Shown here: positions 63,395 through 64,000 of the stretch, in pieces
How the letters are laid out: each line of letters begins with the position of its first letter
Position numbering within the stretch: the stretch's first letter is position 1
Origin: Bradyrhizobium erythrophlei
GTDB taxonomy: Bacteria > Pseudomonadota > Alphaproteobacteria > Rhizobiales > Xanthobacteraceae
DNA length: 64,000 nucleotides
Reading direction: 5' to 3'
Assembly (NCBI RefSeq): GCF_900129505.1
Contig: NZ_LT670818.1
Span: 62,001-126,000 of the forward strand
Position numbers and translations under genes: made by a program
Notes under the pieces: model-generated
What the model saw: the letters and a program-made list of their open reading frames with translations, nothing else
What the model was told of the DNA's origin: nothing
Databases searched by the model: none

Positions 63395-64000
63395 TCACGC
63401 CTGAGTCGCGCGGATCATGTCCACCACCGGCTTCGCTTCGGGGCGAGCCTTTATGAAATTGTCGGTTTGCACGGCGACGCGTTTGCGGAAGGCTTCCTTG
63501 TCGCATTCCACGATCGTAACGCCCTTGTCCGCGAGGTTCTTGAGGGCCTCCTTCTCCATTTCCAGGCCGTGCGCACGGGTATCGGCTGCCGCCTTCTGCG
63601 CGGCATCGAGGAAGCCCTCACGCTGTTTGAGATCCATGCGATTGAATGTCGCATCGCTGAAATATGTCGCCAGCGGCGAGAAATTATGCTGCGTCAGCGC
63701 ATAATGCTTGGCGCTCTCGAAGAATTTGGCGGCGAGGATGGTGGGAGGATCGTGTTCGAGCCCGTCGAGCACGCCCGCCTGCAAGGCGGTATAGATTTCA
63801 CCGAACGCCAGCGGGGTCGCGGCGGCGCCCATCAGACGCAGACACTCGGTGATGACGGGATTGGGTAGCGTCCTGATCTTGAGGCCGGCGAGATCTTCGG
63901 GACCCTTGACCGGCTTCTTCGCCAGCACGCTGCGCGAACCGAAATTATAGGCCCACGAGATGACCCGGATATTCGCTCCCTTGAGCAGCGCGTCCTCGAT
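63395..64000 (-). CDS. TRAP transporter solute-binding protein (DctP), 5' end off the window
   Basis: The C-terminal 201 residues are visible and the frame continues to the right edge (ISWAYNFGSRSVLAKK). The DctP pattern LKIRTLPNPVITECLRLMGA, followed by ATPLAFGEIYTALQAGVLDG, contains the Arg that usually binds a carboxylate. It delivers an organic acid to the DctQM permease encoded 11 bp downstream and is the first visible gene of the operon. Confidence 0.93.
   Translation of the reverse strand: MEDALLKGANIRVISWAYNFGSRSVLAKKPVKGPEDLAGLKIRTLPNPVITECLRLMGAAATPLAFGEIYTALQAGVLDGLEHDPPTILAAKFFESAKHYALTQHNFSPLATYFSDATFNRMDLKQREGFLDAAQKAAADTRAHGLEMEKEALKNLADKGVTIVECDKEAFRKRVAVQTDNFIKARPEAKPVVDMIRATQA

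Overview
The window looks like the chromosome of a Bradyrhizobiaceae-type alphaproteobacterium (Bradyrhizobium, Rhodopseudomonas or a close relative). The reasons are high GC with strong GC bias at third codon positions, a circularly permuted two-piece tmRNA gene, short dispersed palindromic repeats, and a core order of ilvC / ilvN / ilvB / miaA / serB / degP / hflCK / folA / thyA / ssrA / sspB / fumC. Genus is inferred from general knowledge; no search was run. No phage, IS element, CRISPR array, rRNA or tRNA was recognised.

Left part (1-16.1 kb), accessory and sensory. It holds a truncated sulfatase-fold membrane enzyme, a TetR regulator divergent from a heme-membrane-type protein with two identical-architecture operators between them, an SDR, a TauE permease and an M4 metalloprotease without a signal peptide. 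Next come two DUF2336 paralogues, an orphan CHASE3-PAS histidine kinase, an orphan Tat-exported solute-binding protein and a Cache-PAS-GGDEF-EAL protein whose EAL domain has lost catalytic residues.

Core part (16.1-42.1 kb). Branched-chain amino acid synthesis is encoded by ilvC and by ilvB-(threonine dehydratase-like)-ilvN, followed by a methyltransferase and an EamA permease. ilvB is preceded by an attenuator whose short leader peptide is rich in Ile, Leu and Val codons. Then come miaA and serB back to back, a MNT/HEPN toxin-antitoxin pair with a frameshifted toxin, degP, DUF2065, hflC-hflK, folA-GNAT-thyA, a split chromate transporter, ssrA with its proteolysis adaptor gene sspB directly downstream, fumC with two small companions, a TPR protein, feoAB and an ABC-F ATPase.

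Right part (42.1-64 kb), metabolic and accessory. A MocR regulator and a MOSC-rubredoxin protein read as one 880-codon frame, most likely because of a one-base frameshift. They are followed by an orphan urea/amide-type binding protein, a three-subunit FAD/GMC dehydrogenase with a triheme cytochrome c, a hybrid histidine kinase, a large AsmA protein and a cytochrome P450 with a divergent TetR. The last operon runs leftward from the right edge: TRAP binding protein, fused TRAP permease, 2-hydroxyacid dehydrogenase, MFS permease.

The strongest leads are the MocR/MOSC-rubredoxin read-through, ssrA next to sspB, the ilv leader peptide, the ilv operon gene bracketed by direct repeats, repeats that supply the stop codons of two genes, and the DUF2336/GGDEF/orphan-sensor cluster.
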